From Burkholderiales bacterium (GTDB lineage: Bacteria > Pseudomonadota > Gammaproteobacteria > Burkholderiales > SG8-39), in NCBI GenBank assembly GCA_020846575.1, contig JADLDQ010000016.1, positions 1 through 7,924 on the forward strand: a DNA stretch of 7,924 bases, given 5' to 3'. Numbering within the stretch: position 1 is the first letter of the stretch; every line of letters starts with the position of its first letter. Of the stretch, positions 5,754 through 7,924 are shown in pieces. A model generated the notes under the pieces. The model ran no database searches and was not told the origin of the DNA. It saw only the letters and a list, made by a program, of their open reading frames with translations. The position numbers and the translations under genes were made by a program.

Positions 5754-7924
5754 TCATGCGCGTTTCTCCCGGACCGGCACCACCGGCGGCAGCTTGTAGT
5801 CCGAGGGCAGCGGCTTGCCCTTCCACTTCTCCACCTCCACGATGACGCTGTTCCAGCCCAGGTGGCCGCCGCCGGTGGGCGTGGCGCCCTTGAGGACGTT
5901 GGCGCAGCCGCCCACGTCGATGCCCAGTTCCTCGTCGAGCTTCACCCTGGCGCCCTGCCCCAGCGCCGTGACGCCGGGCATGATGAGGTGCGTGACCCAG
6001 ACGGTGCGCAGGATCTTGCCCCAGCGGCTCTTCACCAGCACCGTATCGCCGCTCTTGATACCGCGCTCGGTGGCGTCGGCCGGGTTCATCAGGAACTCGT
6101 GCGGGAAGGCTTCGCGCAGCACCCAGGTGTTGTCGAAGAAGGTGTGGGCGTTGCGCGGCATGTGGATGTTGTAGAGCTGCAGCGGGTACTCGCCCTTCAC
6201 CCTGCTCTTCCAGTCCTTGAAGGTCGCCTCGTAGCCCTCCCGGGGCGCGTTGTAGGTGGGGATGGGCCGGATTTCCGACCAGCCGCAGTCGTACACGTAG
6301 TCCGCCAGCGCCTGGCAGTGCACCTCCAGCTTGCCGCTCCTGGTCTGGAGCGGATTCTTTTCCGGATCCTCGCGGAACTCCTTCAGGTACACGTACTTGT
6401 GGTTGTCCTCGGGGCTGCGCGGAATGTGGTAGATGCCGTCCTCGCGGAACTGCTTGATCGGGATGCGCCCGACCTGCGGCTTGCCCTCGACGCCGAACGC
6501 CTTCAGGTCTTCTTCGGTAATGGTCACCAGCGGCTCGTAGGTCTTGCCATCGTCCTTCATCACCCGGGCGTCGGCCACCTCGTTGAAGATCTCCTGCTTC
6601 CACGACCAGGGCTCGACTTCCTTCGGGTCGATCCCGAGGCGCCGGGCGAGCTGCACCCCGATCCACAGGTCGTCCCTGGATTCGAAATACGGCTCCATCA
6701 CCTGGCTGTGCCACAGGAGCTGCTCGCGGTAGCCGATGCACACGTTCCCCTCGCGCTCCCAGCGCGAGGTCACGGGCAGGACGAGGTCCGAATACTGCGC
6801 CTCGGCGGTGAGGAACATGTTCTGCGTCACCACGAAATCCACCTTGCGGTGCGCCTGGATGGCCTGCAGCGTGTTCGGCAGCTGGTTCATCGACGCGCCG
6901 TGCGCGTGGTAGATCATGCGGATGTCGATGTCGCGAATGTCGCCGCGGCCGGCGGTGTACTTGCCGGTGAGGATGGCGGTGTTCAATTCGTTCAGATTGA
7001 TGCAGCCCTCAATGCGCGCGCCGTAGGAGTCGCCGGCGCGCCGGCCGCCGGCGACCGGGTTGGGAACGTCCGGGGCGCGCGTGTGCGAGGGATTGTAGGA
7101 ACGCGAGTTGTGCCCCTTCACCAGCTGCGGCCCGCCGTTCGTGCCGAAGTGGTGCGCCACGCTCACCATGCTGCCCGAGCGGCCCAGGTGCCCGGTCATG
7201 GCGCCGATGGTCATGAAAAGCCCCGGGATGGAGTCGGCGTTGTCCACCCGTGCGGGCGAGCCCGAAGTGCAGATCGAGGCGTCCTTCTCGCGCGCGTACT
7301 CCAGCGCGAGCCAGCGGATCTTCTCCACCGGCGTGCCGCAGATCTCCGAAGCCCATTGCGCGTCCTTGGGCTGTCCGTCATGCCTGCCCAGCACGTAGTC
7401 GATGAAGTTTTCGTCCGGGGCGGCGCCCGCGGGCATGTGGTCGCGGTCGAAGCCGACCGTGCACCGGTTCATGAAATCCCAGTCGATCAGCGTGCGCCCC
7501 ACGCGCTCGTCTTCCACCAGGATGGTGTGGATCAGGCCCAGCAGCAGCGCCTGGTCGGTCGCAGGGCGGATCGGGATCCACTCGTCGGTGAGCATCTCGT
7601 AGGTGGGGTTGTAGAACGGGTCGATGGCGATGAAGCGCGCCCCGGCCTTCTTCGCGTGCATGTAGGTGTAAGCCGGCAGCCCCGCCTGGCTCCACACCGG
7701 GTTCGCGCCCCAGAGGATGAACAGCCTGGACTTCAGCAGATCGTAACGGTCGTTCCACAGCGCCTCGAAGCCGATGCGCGGCGCGGCGTGCGTCCACGAC
7801 CCGCCCGAATACTTGCCCCACTTGTCGGTGAAGCCGCCGTACAGGCCCAGGACGCGCGCGGCGATGACGCCGATCTTCGCGCCCATGATCGCCTTGTTGC
7901 CGTGGTTCTCCTTGACGCGCTTGA
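5754..7924 (-). CDS. DMSO reductase family molybdopterin oxidoreductase, catalytic (DmsA-like) subunit, 5'-truncated by window edge
   Basis: Catalytic subunit of a bis-molybdopterin-guanine-dinucleotide enzyme; substrate unknown. The reading frame is open to the right edge (12 further sense codons lie upstream of the ATG at 7886), so the true start and N-terminus are outside the window. About 722 codons are visible; the N-terminal FeS-binding region and any Tat signal are missing. Numbering from the ATG at 7886: a GG-x5-GKYSGGSW stretch (residues 17-31) lines up, from memory of E. coli DmsA, with its YST segment, making Ser27 the candidate Mo ligand. WGANP, the DEWIPIRPATDQALL segment, an MTGHLGRSG segment and ADLVLP-like SDLVLPVTSRWEREGN follow. 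The C-terminal cofactor domain has PLQLYNIHMPRNAH, a GVTALGQGAR segment and GGGHLGWNS near the end. This order matches DmsA/YnfE-type enzymes. The 3' end is 67 bases before the FeS subunit gene, the usual A-B order. It could equally be a relative acting on another oxide or hydroxylated compound. The family is certain; the DMSO substrate is not supported. Confidence 0.93.
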   Translation of the reverse strand, partial: KRVKENHGNKAIMGAKIGVIAARVLGLYGGFTDKWGKYSGGSWTHAAPRIGFEALWNDRYDLLKSRLFILWGANPVWSQAGLPAYTYMHAKKAGARFIAIDPFYNPTYEMLTDEWIPIRPATDQALLLGLIHTILVEDERVGRTLIDWDFMNRCTVGFDRDHMPAGAAPDENFIDYVLGRHDGQPKDAQWASEICGTPVEKIRWLALEYAREKDASICTSGSPARVDNADSIPGLFMTIGAMTGHLGRSGSMVSVAHHFGTNGGPQLVKGHNSRSYNPSHTRAPDVPNPVAGGRRAGDSYGARIEGCINLNELNTAILTGKYTAGRGDIRDIDIRMIYHAHGASMNQLPNTLQAIQAHRKVDFVVTQNMFLTAEAQYSDLVLPVTSRWEREGNVCIGYREQLLWHSQVMEPYFESRDDLWIGVQLARRLGIDPKEVEPWSWKQEIFNEVADARVMKDDGKTYEPLVTITEEDLKAFGVEGKPQVGRIPIKQFREDGIYHIPRSPEDNHKYVYLKEFREDPEKNPLQTRSGKLEVHCQALADYVYDCGWSEIRPIPTYNAPREGYEATFKDWKSRVKGEYPLQLYNIHMPRNAHTFFDNTWVLREAFPHEFLMNPADATERGIKSGDTVLVKSRWGKILRTVWVTHLIMPGVTALGQGARVKLDEELGIDVGGCANVLKGATPTGGGHLGWNSVIVEVEKWKGKPLPSDYKLPPVVPVREKRA

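Noticed and set aside
1..7924. CRISPR array, tRNA or rRNA, insertion sequence or long direct repeats
   Set aside because: No regularly spaced repeats, RNA-gene signatures, transposase frames or terminal inverted repeats were seen; the window is almost entirely filled by the five genes.

Overview
The window holds one co-oriented gene cluster, read right to left (all genes on the minus strand), in very GC-rich DNA. GC-rich third codon positions, GTG starts, proteobacterial-type redox families and tight packing suggest a proteobacterium, perhaps betaproteobacterial. That placement is an inference; there is no rRNA or other marker here.

Layout in transcription order: (1) 7924-5754, a DMSO-reductase-family molybdopterin (bis-MGD) catalytic subunit cut off at its 5' end by the window edge; (2) 5686-5069, a complete 205-aa DmsB-like four-cluster iron-sulfur subunit with an unusual cysteine spacing in its third motif; (3) 4955-3744, a 403-aa FAD/NAD(P)H reductase of the putidaredoxin reductase/BphA4 type, standing where a DmsC-type membrane anchor might be expected; (4) 3615-1465, a 716-aa exported protein joining a signal peptide, a carboxypeptidase-regulatory-like beta-sandwich, one c-type haem motif (CIGCH) and a streptogramin-lyase-like beta-propeller; (5) 1468-35, an MmgE/PrpD-family dehydratase-like protein whose GTG start overlaps the previous stop codon (GTGA). 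The gaps are 67, 113 and 128 bases, then a 4-base overlap. A strong GC hairpin lies directly after the flavoprotein stop and may divide the cluster into two transcriptional or mRNA-stability segments. Nothing convincing is seen in bases 1-34.

Working model (inference): the molybdenum subunit and its FeS partner form a reductase or hydroxylase-type complex on an unknown substrate. The flavoprotein could link it to NAD(P)H. The exported monohaem propeller protein and the PrpD-like enzyme belong to the same metabolic programme, possibly turnover of an organic acid or an oxygenated carbon compound. No gene in the window identifies the substrate. The combination, rather than any single gene, is the unusual part.
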